A stretch of 64,000 bases of DNA from Campylobacter sp. VBCF_01 NA2 (GCF_027797205.1 NZ_CP115607.1:62001-126000), one strand, 5' to 3'. Positions 1-10,658 are shown, counted from the first letter of the stretch. The notes: generated from the letters alone by a model not told the origin. Translations and numbers: made by a program.

Positions 1-1
1 T

Positions 2-1546
2 ATCATGCAATCAAGCGGCCTAGTTAGCGTGCTTGCGATATCGTTTTTAAGCGCGGGGCTAATCGGGCTTAGCGCTGGGCTAGCTATCATTTGCGGGGCA
101 AATTTGGGCACGGTTTCTGGTGGCTGGCTCTTTGCACTGGGGCTAAAAACGCAAATCGCATACTACGCAATGCCTCTGATAATTCTAGGCTCGCTGTTTT
201 TATTCACCAAAAACCAAAATTCCAAAAGTTTTGGCTATTTTTTATTTAGTTTAGGGCTTTTGTTTTTAGGAATCCACTATATGAAGGGCGGATTTGAGGA
301 GATCAAAGACACGGTCGATCTAGCAAAATACGCTATGAGCGGGTTTGGCGGGCTTTTGATTTACACATTTGTGGGTATTGTCATTACGATACTGACCCAG
401 AGCTCGCACGCCACGCTCGCCCTTGTCATCGCAGCTCTTGGCGCGTCGCAAATAAGCTACGAAAACGCAATCGCAATCGCCATTGGCTCAAATATCGGAA
501 GCACAATCGTGGCAGTCATCGGCTCACTTTCGGCGAATTTCGACGGAAAAAAGCTAATGCTTGGCCATGTGATTTTCAATGTCGCCACGGCTGTTTTGGT
601 GATCGCACTGATAAAATACTTTGTGCTTGCCACAGACTGGGTGAGTGCGTATGTGGGGATAAAAAGCGATGATTACGCGCTTAAACTCGCTGTTTTTCAC
701 ACGATTTTTAATACTTTTGGGTGCATGATTTTTTATCCGCTGATTTCAAAACTTGAAATTTTACTAAACAAAATCATCACCGGCAAGGTCAAACGCGCCA
801 AAATCATCAAGGCAAAATTTCTCGACGAAAACGCGCAAAAGGTGCCAAATACAGCATTTATCCTGCTTATCAAAGAAATGGGCAGGCTGTATTCTAACAC
901 CGTCTCAATCGTGGCAAAATCAATCAGCATTAGCAAAAATGACCTTAGCTCAGAGCTTGGCTCGGCTGAGATTATCGCCAAACGCTCGAAGCCAAAGGAG
1001 ATAAATTTCGACGAGCTTTACGAAAACCGCTTCAAAGAGCTTTACTCTCAAATCACAGACTATCTCATCGGCGCTAGCGCAAACGCCAAAGACAGCGATT
1101 TGGCGCGCTTTATGAATATCCGCAGAGCTAGCCTGCTTCTAGCCGAAACGCTAAAAGATGTCAAACTAATCCAGCCAAATATCTTTAAATTTATGAGCTC
1201 ATCGAACGAGCATATCCGCGCCGAATACGACAAACTGCGCGCAAAAATCGTGAAAATGCTCCGCATTATGGATAATTTGCGCGATTTCGAAATTGATAGC
1301 AAAGAGGGTATGAAGGAGCTTAGGGCGCTTTTTGAAGAATACCGCAAAAGCGCGCTTGCGCCCGATAAACTTTTAGCTGGGAAGCTCATTTCAAACAAAA
1401 TGGCGACCTCGCTGATGAACGATATGGAAATCGTCAATGAAATCACTTCAAGGCTTTTAAAAATCGTGGAAATTACATTTAATTACGGCAAAGAAAACGA
1501 TGATTTTGAAATCATCCGCGATAATCTGCGCCCAAAAGAGGCGTGA
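2..1546 (+). CDS. Na/Pi cotransporter family protein with PhoU-like C-terminus (5' end cut by window)
   Basis: Probable sodium-dependent phosphate symporter of the inner membrane (NptA/YjbB type). The reading frame is open to the left edge, so the N-terminus lies outside the window. The visible part opens in a QSSG sequence, which with the later TQSSHA segment near residue 130 corresponds to the paired QSS signatures of Na/Pi symporters. Hydrophobic helices follow to about residue 255. The rest is soluble, helical and charged, as expected for the PhoU-like domain fused to many family members. A strong hairpin lies after the stop, and the next gene is convergent. No regulatory information is visible because the promoter is outside the window. 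Confidence 0.85.
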   Translation: MMQSSGLVSVLAISFLSAGLIGLSAGLAIICGANLGTVSGGWLFALGLKTQIAYYAMPLIILGSLFLFTKNQNSKSFGYFLFSLGLLFLGIHYMKGGFEEIKDTVDLAKYAMSGFGGLLIYTFVGIVITILTQSSHATLALVIAALGASQISYENAIAIAIGSNIGSTIVAVIGSLSANFDGKKLMLGHVIFNVATAVLVIALIKYFVLATDWVSAYVGIKSDDYALKLAVFHTIFNTFGCMIFYPLISKLEILLNKIITGKVKRAKIIKAKFLDENAQKVPNTAFILLIKEMGRLYSNTVSIVAKSISISKNDLSSELGSAEIIAKRSKPKEINFDELYENRFKELYSQITDYLIGASANAKDSDLARFMNIRRASLLLAETLKDVKLIQPNIFKFMSSSNEHIRAEYDKLRAKIVKMLRIMDNLRDFEIDSKEGMKELRALFEEYRKSALAPDKLLAGKLISNKMATSLMNDMEIVNEITSRLLKIVEITFNYGKENDDFEIIRDNLRPKEA

Positions 1547-1585
1547 AATTTAGCTTTTATGTCAAATTTAAGTAGTAAATTCGCA

Positions 1586-1620
1586 CCAAATTTAGCCCCT
1601 TTTGGTAAAGGGGCATTTGG
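1586..1620. terminator. Bidirectional hairpin terminator
   Basis: Perfect 8-bp arms GCCCCTTT (1595-1602) and AAAGGGGC (1607-1614) enclose a TGGT loop. The stem is extended outward by CCAAAT/ATTTGG after a 3-nt bulge. It sits between the convergent phosphate symporter and lipoprotein genes and can serve both. Confidence 0.75.
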
Positions 1621-1621
1621 A

Positions 1622-2239
1622 TTAATCCGCCAAATTTATCGTATCGATAATCTCTCTGGCATGGATTGCGTAGTCGTTGGCAAGGGCTTTTTGGAAAATT
1701 TCGGCTAGTTGCTCATACGAGCCATCACCTCCGCCGAAAAACTCGCTATCGCCGAAATTTCGCTCATTTGTAGAGATTGTTTTATTATAAATCGGCTTGC
1801 CGTTTTTTAGAATTTTAAGCTTCAAATCGTAGCTGATAAATGGTTTGGCCGTCACATCAAAGCCATCTGCGCTATAAAAGCCAAATTTAAAATCGCTGAT
1901 TTGCGGGACGATTAAAAGCGCGCTAGGGCTTATGAGTTTTTCATCGCTTATCGTATTTGCTCGCACCAAATACGAGCCGATAAATCGCTTCGTCTCGCCT
2001 CCGACAAACTCGCCAAGGCTAAGGGTTAGATCCTTTTTTTTGCCAAGGCTAGTTGAAGAGACGAAAGTTTGCTCGCTCATAATATCAGCCGGGATATAAA
2101 TTTGAGTTTCCCTCATGGCGTTTGCGACTAGGATATTTTCATCATACGGGGCGACATCTGCGCCGTTTTTGAACTCGGCCTTGTGTGCGCAACCGGCAAA
2201 AAGTGCGCAAACAAGGGCAAAAGAAAAAAGCTTTTTCAC
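1622..2239 (-). CDS. Putative lipoprotein, function unknown
   Basis: A 205-residue predicted lipoprotein. It has a short basic N-terminus, a hydrophobic stretch and a lipobox LFAGC with the acylated cysteine at residue 17. The mature part is a soluble domain without transmembrane segments and looks beta-rich. It contains a glycine cluster near residue 170 and ends in a helical segment. I do not recognise a named family; the pattern resembles small outer-membrane-associated lipoproteins that assemble as accessory factors. It is preceded closely by the nitroreductase gene on the same strand (10 bp between), so the two may be co-transcribed. The stop is followed by the hairpin at 1586-1620. Confidence 0.7.
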   Translation of the reverse strand: MKKLFSFALVCALFAGCAHKAEFKNGADVAPYDENILVANAMRETQIYIPADIMSEQTFVSSTSLGKKKDLTLSLGEFVGGETKRFIGSYLVRANTISDEKLISPSALLIVPQISDFKFGFYSADGFDVTAKPFISYDLKLKILKNGKPIYNKTISTNERNFGDSEFFGGGDGSYEQLAEIFQKALANDYAIHAREIIDTINLAD

Positions 2240-2249
2240 GAAATTTCCT

Positions 2250-2882
2250 TTATTTTATCACTTTTACGACATCGTCAAATGCACGGCGTAGTTTTTTAGG
2301 CTGCGGATTTACGCGGTATCCAAACGGAAGCACGAGTGCCACGCGGCGGTCGTTTGGCTCGTATCCTAGCACTCTTGTAAGCTCAGCCCTATCATCAATC
2401 CCCTCGATTGCACAGCTATCGATCCCACGACTTGCGGCCTCGTTCATCATAGTCATCGCTGCGAACATGCATTGAGCGTGCGACCAGCCAAATAGCAATT
2501 CATCGTCATTTTTGAAATTTGCATTTAAAAATTCATCGTAGAATTTCACCCTTGCTTCGCGCTCTTCTGCGCTTTTGTCCTCACGGCGAGAAATCATTTT
2601 GGCGATGTATTCACTGCCGTTTTTGAGCTCAGAAATTTTCGCCATGATTACGACAAGGCGCGCTGAGGTGGTGATTTGAGGCTGTTTCCAGCAAAGATTG
2701 CAAATTTTTTGCTTCATTTCATCATTTTGGATAACCAAAAAATCCCATTGTTCAAGCCCAGTCGAGCTTGGAGCTAAAATTCCAGCTTCTAGGATTGCTC
2801 TGAAATCCTCGTCTGATATTTTTTTGTTTTCGTCAAAAATTTTGCATGCGTGGCGAAAATTTAAAATTTCTGTATGTGTCAT
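2250..2882 (-). CDS. NAD(P)H-dependent nitroreductase family oxidoreductase
   Basis: FMN-dependent oxidoreductase of the nitroreductase fold, 210 residues, cytoplasmic. The N-terminal region has the family pattern: a conserved hydrophobic/Arg-His start (residues 7-12), then a SDEDFRAILEAGILAPSSTG segment in which the APSS motif contributes to FMN phosphate binding. The QWDF motif follows. The C-terminal third carries the LVLPFGYRVNPQPKKLRR tail typical of family members that reduce quinones or nitroaromatics. The substrate cannot be told from sequence; in Campylobacter and Helicobacter such enzymes include the RdxA/FrxA group. The start codon lies 9 bp after the stop of the cgpA-like gene, suggesting readthrough from the recA operon. 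Confidence 0.85.
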   Translation of the reverse strand: MTHTEILNFRHACKIFDENKKISDEDFRAILEAGILAPSSTGLEQWDFLVIQNDEMKQKICNLCWKQPQITTSARLVVIMAKISELKNGSEYIAKMISRREDKSAEEREARVKFYDEFLNANFKNDDELLFGWSHAQCMFAAMTMMNEAASRGIDSCAIEGIDDRAELTRVLGYEPNDRRVALVLPFGYRVNPQPKKLRRAFDDVVKVIK

Positions 2883-2891
2883 ACTCTCTCC

Positions 2892-3626
2892 TTATTTTAG
2901 TTTGATTATGTAGCCATTGGCGAAATTCTCAAAGCTAGCGTTTGATTCGCCGCTGATTTCGAGGGTGTAAAAGCCCTCATCTCTGGTGATATTAATGTCA
3001 TAAAACCCGCCCACATTTACCATAAATCCAGCCTGACTAAGCTTCATTTCGTCCCTAAAAAGCTCGATTTTTGCGAATTTGCTTTTGTTTGTATCGAGGG
3101 ATTTAATCTCATCTTTTGTGATGATTTCGAGACTATGATTTTTGATAACGAACTGCAATTTATCATCAAATTTGATCGTCTCTAACGGCAAATCAAGGCG
3201 TGGCGTAAAATATGGCTTAGGCATAGAAATACCGCCGTTTTGCTCCAAATTTGGGTCATTTGAAGTGACAGAAACATCTAAAATTTTAGAAAGCGCAGGT
3301 TTAGCTCGTGCGCTTAGCATAAAATCATCTCGCCAATCCACAGAGCGATTTATGTCGATGATTTTTTCCTGTGTTGCGCCATTTTCGTCGCTATAACGCA
3401 CCACGATTTGCTCGATTATCTTGGCGTTTGAGGGGAGTGAAAAGAGCTGCGAAGTGAAGTCATCTGGCGGGATTATGGGTTTTATGACTTGAAATTTAGG
3501 TGCGCTTAAATTTTGTTCTGCGCTTGAATTTTTGTCTTTGTTTGTGGAATTGGTGTCTAAATTCGCGCTAGAATTCGTATCAGCTAGCAGTAAAACTGCG
3601 CATAAAAAGGGTAGTAAAATTTTCAT
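2892..3626 (-). CDS. cgpA: CgpA-like secreted N-glycoprotein
   Basis: A 244-residue exported protein with an N-terminal signal segment (residues 1-15) and no other membrane helix. It carries eight bacterial N-glycosylation sequons of the D/E-x-N-x-S/T type: acceptor Asn 18, 26, 33 and 39 in a Ser/Asn-rich N-terminal linker, plus sites within DINRS, LDTNKS, DINIT and ESNAS further on. This density is far above chance and marks a substrate of the PglB oligosaccharyltransferase. In C. jejuni the gene CgpA (Cj1670c) sits in the same place, third downstream of recA and second after eno, and is a proven glycoprotein. The start overlaps the preceding gene by 4 bp. Biochemical function is unknown. 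Confidence 0.7.
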   Translation of the reverse strand: MKILLPFLCAVLLLADTNSSANLDTNSTNKDKNSSAEQNLSAPKFQVIKPIIPPDDFTSQLFSLPSNAKIIEQIVVRYSDENGATQEKIIDINRSVDWRDDFMLSARAKPALSKILDVSVTSNDPNLEQNGGISMPKPYFTPRLDLPLETIKFDDKLQFVIKNHSLEIITKDEIKSLDTNKSKFAKIELFRDEMKLSQAGFMVNVGGFYDINITRDEGFYTLEISGESNASFENFANGYIIKLK

Positions 3627-4155
3627 TTAACCAAATCCGGATCTAGCAATCTGCGCTCCAAATATGTCTTTTGAAGCTCGGCATTTTCACTTTTTAGCCT
3701 CTCGATATCCGAAAACAAAAACGCCTTTTGCTTTTGCAAATCGCGCAAAACCTCCAACGAGCGCTTGCCAAAAAGCACATCGTATAAGAAAAATCCAGCG
3801 TAAGCGATAGCCACTAGCCCGCAAAGCGCAATGGCGATTTTTTTAAATGGCGATTCGATTTTTCTGAAATTTCTAGGTTTGCTAAATTTTGGCGAATTTT
3901 GCGAATTTTGCGAATTTTGTTTTGGCGCAGTATTCGCTGTGCGGGCAGAATTTGCGCCCGAATTTGGCTTTTGCGCCGAATTTGCGCCAAATTCTTGCTC
4001 GTAGAAATTCCCGGCTAAATTTTCACTTTTGCCCTCTTGCTCATCGTAAAATTTAGCCCCGATTTGGCTTAAAATTTCGCTATCATCGCCAAATTGTGCG
4101 CGCTGGGCGTAAGAGCCAAGCTCGCGCGCACCACTACCCTTTTTTTTAAAAAGCA

Positions 4156-4156
<1 letters not shown>
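3623..4156 (-). CDS. FtsB/DivIC-like septum protein with N-terminal extension
   Basis: Bitopic inner-membrane protein of 177 residues. I start it at ATG 4156 because that codon overlaps the eno stop as TAATG; a longer frame to 4192 would run into eno. Residues 1-95 are polar and low-complexity, rich in Asn, Ala, Ser and Gln. A single transmembrane helix follows (roughly residues 108-128), then a Leu/Glu/Lys coiled coil ending in LLDPDLVK. This TM-plus-coiled-coil layout and its position directly after eno match FtsB (in Pseudomonas the order is eno-ftsB), a divisome protein acting with FtsL and FtsQ. The C. jejuni counterpart is Cj1671c. The long cytoplasmic extension is unusual; E. coli FtsB has almost none. 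Confidence 0.6.
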
Positions 4157-6443
<2,287 letters not shown>

Positions 6444-6533
6444 ACTATTCCTTAAAAAAAATTTACCGCTGATTTTAGCAAAATAACTTTAATAATAGGT
6501 TGTGTTATATGGCGAAATTTAACCCTTTTTTGT

Positions 6534-6539
6534 TATGAT
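6534..6539 (+). promoter_or_regulatory. Candidate -10 element for mqnD
   Basis: TATGAT preceded by TGT, 29 bp before the mqnD ATG at 6568, in an AT-rich 124-bp gap shared with the divergent recA promoter. Campylobacter sigma-70 promoters rely mainly on the -10 box. The assignment is by eye. Confidence 0.4.
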
Positions 6540-6567
6540 TGCACAAAATCAAATTTAAGGTAAGATT

Positions 6568-7431
6568 ATGAAAAACATTAGCGTTGCTCACTCGCCCGAT
6601 GCGGACGATATTTTTATGTATATGGCGATAAAATTTGGCTGGGTTAGCTCAAATTTGCTTAAATTTAACAACACAGCAGATGACATACAAACTCTAAATT
6701 TAAGCGCATTAAACGGAATTTACGATGTTTGTGCGATTTCTTTTGCATTGTATCCAAAAATTTACGCTGATTACGCTCTACTTCGCACGGCTGTGAGCTT
6801 TGGCGAAGGCTATGGCCCAAAACTGATAAAGAAAAAAGGCGTGAAGCTAAAACCGAATTTCAAAGTCGCCCTAAGTGGCGAACACACGACAAATGCGATG
6901 ATTTTTCGCATTGCTTACCCAAACGCTAGAATTGTGTATAAAAATTTCTTGGAAATCGAAAATGCCGTGCTTAGCGGAGAGGTCGATGCTGGGGTGCTGA
7001 TACACGAGAGCATTTTGGATTTTTCTAGCGATTTGTGCGTGGAACGCGAAATTTGGGATATTTGGAGCGAGTTAAACGGCGAAAATTTACCGCTTCCACT
7101 TGGCGGTATGGCACTTCGCAGATCGCTGCCACTCACAGACGCGATTGAATGCGAAAGGGTGCTAACCGATGCCGTGCGGGTCGCTCATGCAAATAAATCT
7201 TTGCTTTCAAAAATGCTGATTGAGCGAGATTTGGTGCGAGTTGATGATAAAAAACTAGAAAAGTATCTAGGTCTTTATGCCAACGAAAATTCGATTACGA
7301 TGAACGAAACGCAACTAAACGCAGTGCAAAAGCTCTTTGATTTGGGCTTTGAAAATGGCTTTTACAGCGAACAAATTTGCGCACGAGATATGCTGATACC
7401 AACGGAATATAGCGAGATTAGGAATTCGTAG
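6568..7431 (+). CDS. mqnD: 1,4-dihydroxy-6-naphthoate synthase (futalosine pathway)
   Basis: Converts cyclic dehypoxanthinyl futalosine to 1,4-dihydroxy-6-naphthoate in the futalosine route to menaquinone. It is 287 residues, with the periplasmic-binding-protein-like fold of MqnA/MqnD but no signal peptide. The N-terminal SVAHSPDADDIFMYMA segment is the family hallmark; other conserved parts are VCAISFALYP, the SFGEGYGP loop and LPLPLGGMALRRS. Together with mqnA at 38.5-39.2 kb it shows that the organism makes menaquinone by the futalosine pathway, as Campylobacter and Helicobacter do. It is transcribed alone, divergently from recA, and is followed by a repeat-containing gap. The ATG start has an AAGGTAAG-type ribosome binding site. 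Confidence 0.93.
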   Translation: MKNISVAHSPDADDIFMYMAIKFGWVSSNLLKFNNTADDIQTLNLSALNGIYDVCAISFALYPKIYADYALLRTAVSFGEGYGPKLIKKKGVKLKPNFKVALSGEHTTNAMIFRIAYPNARIVYKNFLEIENAVLSGEVDAGVLIHESILDFSSDLCVEREIWDIWSELNGENLPLPLGGMALRRSLPLTDAIECERVLTDAVRVAHANKSLLSKMLIERDLVRVDDKKLEKYLGLYANENSITMNETQLNAVQKLFDLGFENGFYSEQICARDMLIPTEYSEIRNS

Positions 7432-7477
7432 GATTTTAAATTTCGCAAAAATACTGCCCCGAAATTTTAAATTCGTG

Positions 7478-7545
7478 GCAATGACAAATTGAGTTTAAAT
7501 TTTGCCTAATTTGTCATTGCGAGCGCAGCGAAGCAATCCAGCCAC
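7478..7545. repeat. Dispersed intergenic repeat, copy A
   Basis: Contains inverted arms GCAATGACAAATT (7478-7490) and AATTTGTCATTGC (7508-7520), followed by GAGCGCAGCGAAGCAATCCA. Read on the minus strand the right part is GATTGCTTCGCTGCGCTCGCAATGACA, here written as positions 7514-7540. Related copies lie at 10621-10658 and 28207-28244, both in intergenic gaps. Its spurious translation gives the GLLRCARND peptide familiar from short interspersed repeats in many bacterial genomes. Confidence 0.7.
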
Positions 7546-7585
7546 GCCGTCAAGCGTTTTTAAATTAAATTTAAAGTGAGAAAAT

Positions 7586-8629
7586 TTGACTATAAGAGAA
7601 ATAGAAGTTTTAAGAAAATTAGCATTAAATAAGATTAATGGACTAAAAATTCCGTTTTTTCTTTCAACTCTCGCAATCCCAATTGCGGTCGGATTTTTGT
7701 TATATAAATTTGGCGATATAGAATTTGCTTTGCCTTTGGCTATTGTAATTTTTGGTATGTCAGCGATGAAATATATAATGATAGATTTTATTGACGCAGA
7801 CCAGCCTATGACCATAAAAAGAGAAATAATGCCATTTTTGCCACTGTTAATTTTAATGTATTTTGCTGATGATATAACCAAATTTATACCAAATTTCGGC
7901 TATGTATTGCTTACGATATTTACAATACTTGCTATGATTATGTCGTTTTTATTGCTTGTGAAATTCGCGAAAATGGACGAAATAAAAAAATACAAAGATT
8001 TATTCAAAAATAGATATTTAAAGGACTATCTTGCAAAATTTGGCTATGAATACCAAGAAAAAGGCACATTAGACCAAATAATTTTAAAACATAGTAAATT
8101 ATTTAACCCGTCCGAAATTTCAAATATAAACGATAAAATTTGCGGGAAAATCGACAAGGTAGAATTTGTTTTTTGTGATTTAATTATCAAAAAAGAGCTA
8201 AAAGACGCGCTGTATTTTGGCGTGTTTTTTTATGCAGAATTTAACAAAAATATAAAATCAAAAACTTTCATAAAATCAAAAGACAGCAAGATAAAAACCG
8301 CGGAAAATTTGAAAAAAATCGTTATGGACGACACGAAATTTAACCACACTTTCGAAGTTTATAGCACAGATGCTATAAATGCTATGTATATATTAAGCCC
8401 TGCATTGATGAAGAGAATTTTAAGCCTAAAATGGCATTTAAATTTTCCGATTAGCATTAGCTTTGTGGGAAGCAAAATTTACATTTTTATCGATACAGGC
8501 AAGGATAATTTCGAGCCAAATATCGATATAAGTGCGATAAAATCGGATAGAATTATCAAAACAGAACTCTCGCACTTTTTATCTATCGTAAAAACTCTAA
8601 ATTTAAATACAAGAATTTGGAAAGTGTGA
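7586..8629 (+). CDS. DUF3137 domain-containing membrane protein
   Basis: A 347-residue protein with two N-terminal transmembrane hairpins (about residues 23-60 and 83-128) and a cytosolic C-terminal domain. Its pattern matches DUF3137: an IKKYKDLFKNRYLKD segment, then paired strands around FVFCDLIIKKELKD and the FSISFVGSKIYI-like region near the end. Function of the family is not known. The start codon is TTG, 11 bp after a weak GTGAG site; no ATG lies nearby in frame. The gene is conspicuously AT-rich (26 G/C in the 120 bases 7981-8100), unlike mqnD and murB beside it. It directly follows a copy of the dispersed repeat, which suggests acquisition or relaxed selection. Confidence 0.7.
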   Translation: MTIREIEVLRKLALNKINGLKIPFFLSTLAIPIAVGFLLYKFGDIEFALPLAIVIFGMSAMKYIMIDFIDADQPMTIKREIMPFLPLLILMYFADDITKFIPNFGYVLLTIFTILAMIMSFLLLVKFAKMDEIKKYKDLFKNRYLKDYLAKFGYEYQEKGTLDQIILKHSKLFNPSEISNINDKICGKIDKVEFVFCDLIIKKELKDALYFGVFFYAEFNKNIKSKTFIKSKDSKIKTAENLKKIVMDDTKFNHTFEVYSTDAINAMYILSPALMKRILSLKWHLNFPISISFVGSKIYIFIDTGKDNFEPNIDISAIKSDRIIKTELSHFLSIVKTLNLNTRIWKV

Positions 8630-8636
8630 AATATTG

Positions 8637-8642
8637 TATAAT
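8637..8642 (+). promoter_or_regulatory. Candidate -10 element for murB
   Basis: TTGTATAAT sequence 25 bp upstream of the murB ATG (8667). It starts within the 37-bp gap after the DUF3137 stop, so murB can be transcribed independently of that gene. Confidence 0.55.
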
Positions 8643-8666
8643 AACGCAAAAATTTAAGGCATAGTT

Positions 8667-9443
8667 ATGGCGAAAATTTATAAGGAAATTGATTTTTCAA
8701 AATATAGTTCGGTGAAAATCGGTGGCGTGGAAAAAGTTGAAATTTTAGACGAAAACAGCGAATTTAACGGCTTTGTCGTGGGTGGGGCAAATAATCTTTT
8801 AATCTCGCCAAATCCGCCACAAATCGGCATTTTAGATGATAAATTTGATTTCATCGCACTTGACGGCGACATTTTAAAAATCGGCGCAAAAACAAAAAGC
8901 GGTAAAATTTACAACTTCGCAAAACGGCAAAATCTCGCAAATTTCGAGTTTTTAAAAAATATCCCGGGCACACTTGGCGGACTTCTTACGATGAACGCAG
9001 GACTTATGGGCTTTGAAATTAGCCAAAATTTGCTAAGCGTTCGCACAAGTCTTGGCGAATTTGGCAAAGACGAGTTAAATTTCGCCTATCGCCACAGCGA
9101 AATAAAGGGCATTATTTTGGAAGCCAAATTTAGAGTTTCGCGCGGTTTCGACGCAACCCTTAGCGAAGCAATCGCGCAAAAAAGGGCAAATCAGCCAAAG
9201 GGTGCAAGTTTTGGAAGCTGTTTTAAAAATCCGCAGGGCGATAGCGCTGGTAGGCTCATCGAAGCAGTGGGTTTAAAGGGCTTTCGTGTCGGAAACTGCG
9301 GATTTAGCGAGATCCACGCAAATTTTCTCATAAACTACGGCGGTGCGACATATTTTGAGGCAATCACGCTCATAAATTTAGCCAAAATGCGCGTAAAAGC
9401 CGAATTTGGCGTGGATTTACACGAGGAAGTGGTGATTTTATAG
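8667..9443 (+). CDS. murB: UDP-N-acetylmuramate dehydrogenase (MurB)
   Basis: FAD-dependent reductase that makes UDP-N-acetylmuramate from the enolpyruvyl intermediate in peptidoglycan precursor synthesis. At 258 residues it is the short epsilonproteobacterial form. Visible motifs are SSVKIGG near residue 14, the FAD-binding GGANNLLIS (about 38-46), IPGTLGGLLTMNAGLMG, and the catalytic-loop SFGSCFKNP followed by SAGRLIEAVGLKG. The C-terminal HANFLIN segment is also conserved. The gene stands alone between the DUF3137 gene and the metal efflux gene, and has its own TATAAT box. Confidence 0.93.
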   Translation: MAKIYKEIDFSKYSSVKIGGVEKVEILDENSEFNGFVVGGANNLLISPNPPQIGILDDKFDFIALDGDILKIGAKTKSGKIYNFAKRQNLANFEFLKNIPGTLGGLLTMNAGLMGFEISQNLLSVRTSLGEFGKDELNFAYRHSEIKGIILEAKFRVSRGFDATLSEAIAQKRANQPKGASFGSCFKNPQGDSAGRLIEAVGLKGFRVGNCGFSEIHANFLINYGGATYFEAITLINLAKMRVKAEFGVDLHEEVVIL

Positions 9444-9529
9444 CGCCAAGTTTCCTTGCGCGCTTGCTGATAAATAAATTTTAAGCGAATTTGCGATATA
9501 GGCTAGCCAAATTAATCACGGAGTTTTTC

Positions 9530-10516
9530 ATGACTTGCAAGCACGATTTTTATAGCCATAAACCTATTATCCCAAGCCAAGCGTCGCACTCGCACAGCCA
9601 CTCTCATGGCAACTCGCACAGCCACGAGCATTTTCGCAACCACGCTCACTCGCACCACGATCACAGCCACGCAGTGGGGGCGAACACAAACAAAAAAATG
9701 CTTAAAATTTGTATCGCAATTACGATTTTTGCGATGATTTTTCAATTCGTTTATTCTATCATTACAAATTCTCTCGCACTTTTAAGCGACACGCTCCACA
9801 TGTTTAGCCACGCTTTTGCCCTAACTCTAAGCTATTTTGCGGTGAAAATTTCAGAATTTAGCGGTGGAAATGAACGGACATTTGGATTTTTTAGAGCTGA
9901 GATTTTAGTCGCTTTTGTAAATTCTATTATGAGTTTTGGGTTCGCCCTTTTTATCGTGTATGAGGCTGTGTGCAAACTGATAAACCCTGAAAGCATAGAC
10001 GCAAAAACCCTTTTGGTGGCTGCTTTTATCGGGCTTGTAGCAAATGCGATGAGCGGACTTTTGCTAATCAAAGCTGATATGCAAAATATAAATATAAAAT
10101 CCAGTTTCATACACATGATGAGCGATTTGCTAAGCTCGGTTGGCGTTATTTTGGGTGCTGTGATTGTGTATTTTACGGGTGCGTTTTGGGTGGATTGCGT
10201 TTTGGCTATGATGATTGCCTTTGTGATTGGAAAATGGTCATATTCTTTGGCGAAAGATAGCGTAAATGTGCTTTTAGAGACTTCGCCGATACCTATACAA
10301 AGCATAAAAAATGAAATTTTATCGCATGAGTTTGTGCTGGATACGCACGATATTCACCTTAGCGAAATTACGCATAATTTTTATGTTTTGACGGCTCATA
10401 TCGTAATCGAGCGTGAAAATTTGGATAAATTTTCGCAAATTATATGCGAATTATCGCAAAATTTAATGCAAAATTTACATATCGCACACTGCACATTTCA
10501 GCCAGAGTGGAGTTGA
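9530..10516 (+). CDS. Cation diffusion facilitator with His-rich N-terminus
   Basis: CzcD/ZitB-type metal/proton antiporter, probably exporting zinc or a similar divalent cation. I start it at ATG 9530 (328 residues), which has a GGAG site 6-7 bp upstream; the longer frame begins with TTG and lacks one. Residues 19-50 hold about thirteen histidines in HS/HG repeats, a metal-gathering loop placed before TM1. Six helices follow. The TM5 motif HMMSD (H-x3-D) is normal, but the TM2 motif reads DTLHMFSH, giving H-x3-H where zinc transporters usually have H-x3-D. A short C-terminal cytoplasmic domain ends the protein. No metal regulator gene is adjacent. Confidence 0.88.
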   Translation: MTCKHDFYSHKPIIPSQASHSHSHSHGNSHSHEHFRNHAHSHHDHSHAVGANTNKKMLKICIAITIFAMIFQFVYSIITNSLALLSDTLHMFSHAFALTLSYFAVKISEFSGGNERTFGFFRAEILVAFVNSIMSFGFALFIVYEAVCKLINPESIDAKTLLVAAFIGLVANAMSGLLLIKADMQNINIKSSFIHMMSDLLSSVGVILGAVIVYFTGAFWVDCVLAMMIAFVIGKWSYSLAKDSVNVLLETSPIPIQSIKNEILSHEFVLDTHDIHLSEITHNFYVLTAHIVIERENLDKFSQIICELSQNLMQNLHIAHCTFQPEWS

Positions 10517-10522
10517 AATTTG

Positions 10523-10547
10523 TGTTAAATTCGCACGAAATTTAACA
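10523..10547 (+). terminator. Weak hairpin after the cation efflux gene
   Basis: Nine-bp arms TGTTAAATT (10523-10531) and AATTTAACA (10539-10547) with a 7-nt loop. The stem is AT-rich and there is no clear T run, so termination is uncertain. Confidence 0.4.
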
Positions 10548-10620
10548 TTGAACGATTTCTTAAATTTTAGGCAAAATTTTGAAATTTTGCAAAAACACTA
10601 ACCTTGAATTTTAAATTCGT

Positions 10621-10658
10621 AGATTGCTTCGTCGCTATCGCTTCTCGCAATGACAGAT
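10621..10658. repeat. Dispersed intergenic repeat, copy B
   Basis: Starts AGATTGCTTCGTCGC and ends CTCGCAATGACAGAT. The ends match copy C (28207-28244) and the reverse strand of copy A; the middle differs. It lies in the gap between the convergent efflux and DUF362 genes and is flanked on the left by TTTTAAATTCG, also seen beside the other copies. Confidence 0.65.

Noticed and set aside
7495-7881. 128-residue minus-strand reading frame
   Set aside because: It is antisense to the DUF3137 gene and its C-terminal end is only the translated repeat (GLLRCARND peptide).
9600-9680. Tandem DNA repeat in the cation efflux gene
   Set aside because: The CAC/AGC-rich stretch encodes the His/Ser loop and has no fixed repeat unit.
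9832-10305. 157-residue minus-strand reading frame inside the cation efflux gene
   Set aside because: Shadow of a well-supported gene; no ribosome binding site and no recognisable protein.
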